In this document: positions 12,902 through 13,034 of the stretch, piece after piece | Numbering within the stretch: position 1 is the stretch's first letter | Layout of the letters: every line of letters starts with the position of its first letter | Origin: Candidatus Falkowbacteria bacterium CG1_02_41_21 | Lineage (GTDB): Bacteria > Patescibacteriota > Patescibacteriia > Patescibacteriales > UBA12465 | DNA length: 13,034 nucleotides | Direction: 5' to 3' | NCBI GenBank assembly: GCA_001871235.1 | Contig: MNUV01000058.1 | Location: 3,257-16,290, forward strand | Notes under the pieces: generated by a model | What the model saw: the letters and a program-made list of their open reading frames with translations, nothing else | Database searches by the model: none | What the model was told of the DNA's origin: nothing | Translations under genes and position numbers: made by a program

Positions 12902-13034
12902 ATGCCAAAAATTAGTTCAGTGCTAGCGAAAATCACCCCCAAGAGAAAAAAGACTAGTTATACCGCTCAATTTAAACTCGACCGAGCGCTAGAAGCTGTT
13001 CAAACTAATAATATCTCCGAGATTGCCCGCAAGT
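12902..13034 (+). CDS. IS3-type transposase OrfA-like protein, N-terminus only
   Basis: ATG 12902 opens 44 codons that run off the right edge. After a basic head (KITPKRKKTS) comes YTAQFKLDRALEAV, then NISEIARK. This is the start of the helix-turn-helix typical of IS3/IS911-type OrfA and related transposases (compare the common pattern YTxEFKxxxALEA...I.E(I/L)A..Y). The rest of the DNA-binding domain and any OrfB catalytic frame lie beyond the window. T precedes the ATG and there is no Shine-Dalgarno, as for the other genes here. Confidence 0.6.
   Translation, partial: MPKISSVLAKITPKRKKTSYTAQFKLDRALEAVQTNNISEIARK

Noticed and set aside
7022..13034. Search for a second copy of the tRNA-Gln 3' end as right attachment site
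   Set aside because: Only short partial matches such as TCTCCGAG at 13015-13022 were seen, inside the transposase frame; too short to call.
1..13034. CRISPR array or tandem-repeat system
   Set aside because: No regularly spaced repeats of 20 or more bases were found by eye.

Overview
The window looks like a piece of a Patescibacteria (Candidate Phyla Radiation) chromosome carrying an inserted mobile island. This placement is an inference. It rests on the style of the proteins (a short FtsB/DivIC-like protein, FtsEX, a large serine recombinase butted against a tRNA, and small proteins of a type I associate with CPR mobile elements), the tight packing, and the near absence of Shine-Dalgarno sequences. 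No rRNA or other decisive marker is present.

Left part, about 1-7032, chromosomal backbone, all on the + strand. It holds the 3' end of an unknown gene, a terminator, and a promoter driving a P2-type cation (probably Ca2+/Mn2+) ATPase. The ATPase overlaps an FtsB/DivIC-like septum protein gene, whose stop codon lies inside tRNA-Thr(CGU). Next is an envelope protein joining an RlpA-like barrel to a D-Ala-D-Ala carboxypeptidase domain. After a terminator and a new promoter come ftsE and ftsX, then tRNA-Gln(UUG) with its own promoter, an encoded CCA and a terminator. The theme is cell envelope and division: FtsB-like septum assembly, peptidoglycan trimming, and FtsEX control of hydrolases.

Middle part, about 6970-9470, on the - strand: a large serine recombinase preceded by two small genes of unknown function. 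The 3' end of the recombinase frame runs antisense through tRNA-Gln, marking a probable integration boundary. Its start is preceded by a leader of about 150 nt with a good promoter. In that leader a long hairpin and a terminator-like hairpin compete for the same bases.

Right part, about 9470-12747, is visibly more AT-rich. A 641-bp gene-free divergent region (9375-10015) holds several inverted repeats. It is followed on the + strand by a DUF5655/PD-(D/E)XK nuclease-like gene with an apparent one-base frameshift in an A run, and a two-gene DpnII/MboI-type (GATC) restriction-modification system: a DpnA-like beta-class methyltransferase and a DpnII-family endonuclease. The window ends in the start of an IS3-type OrfA-like transposase. 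The recombinase would move the island, the restriction-modification pair would defend or stabilise it, and the small - strand genes are probably element-specific accessories. I see no second copy of the tRNA-Gln 3' end in the window, so the far boundary of the island is not resolved.
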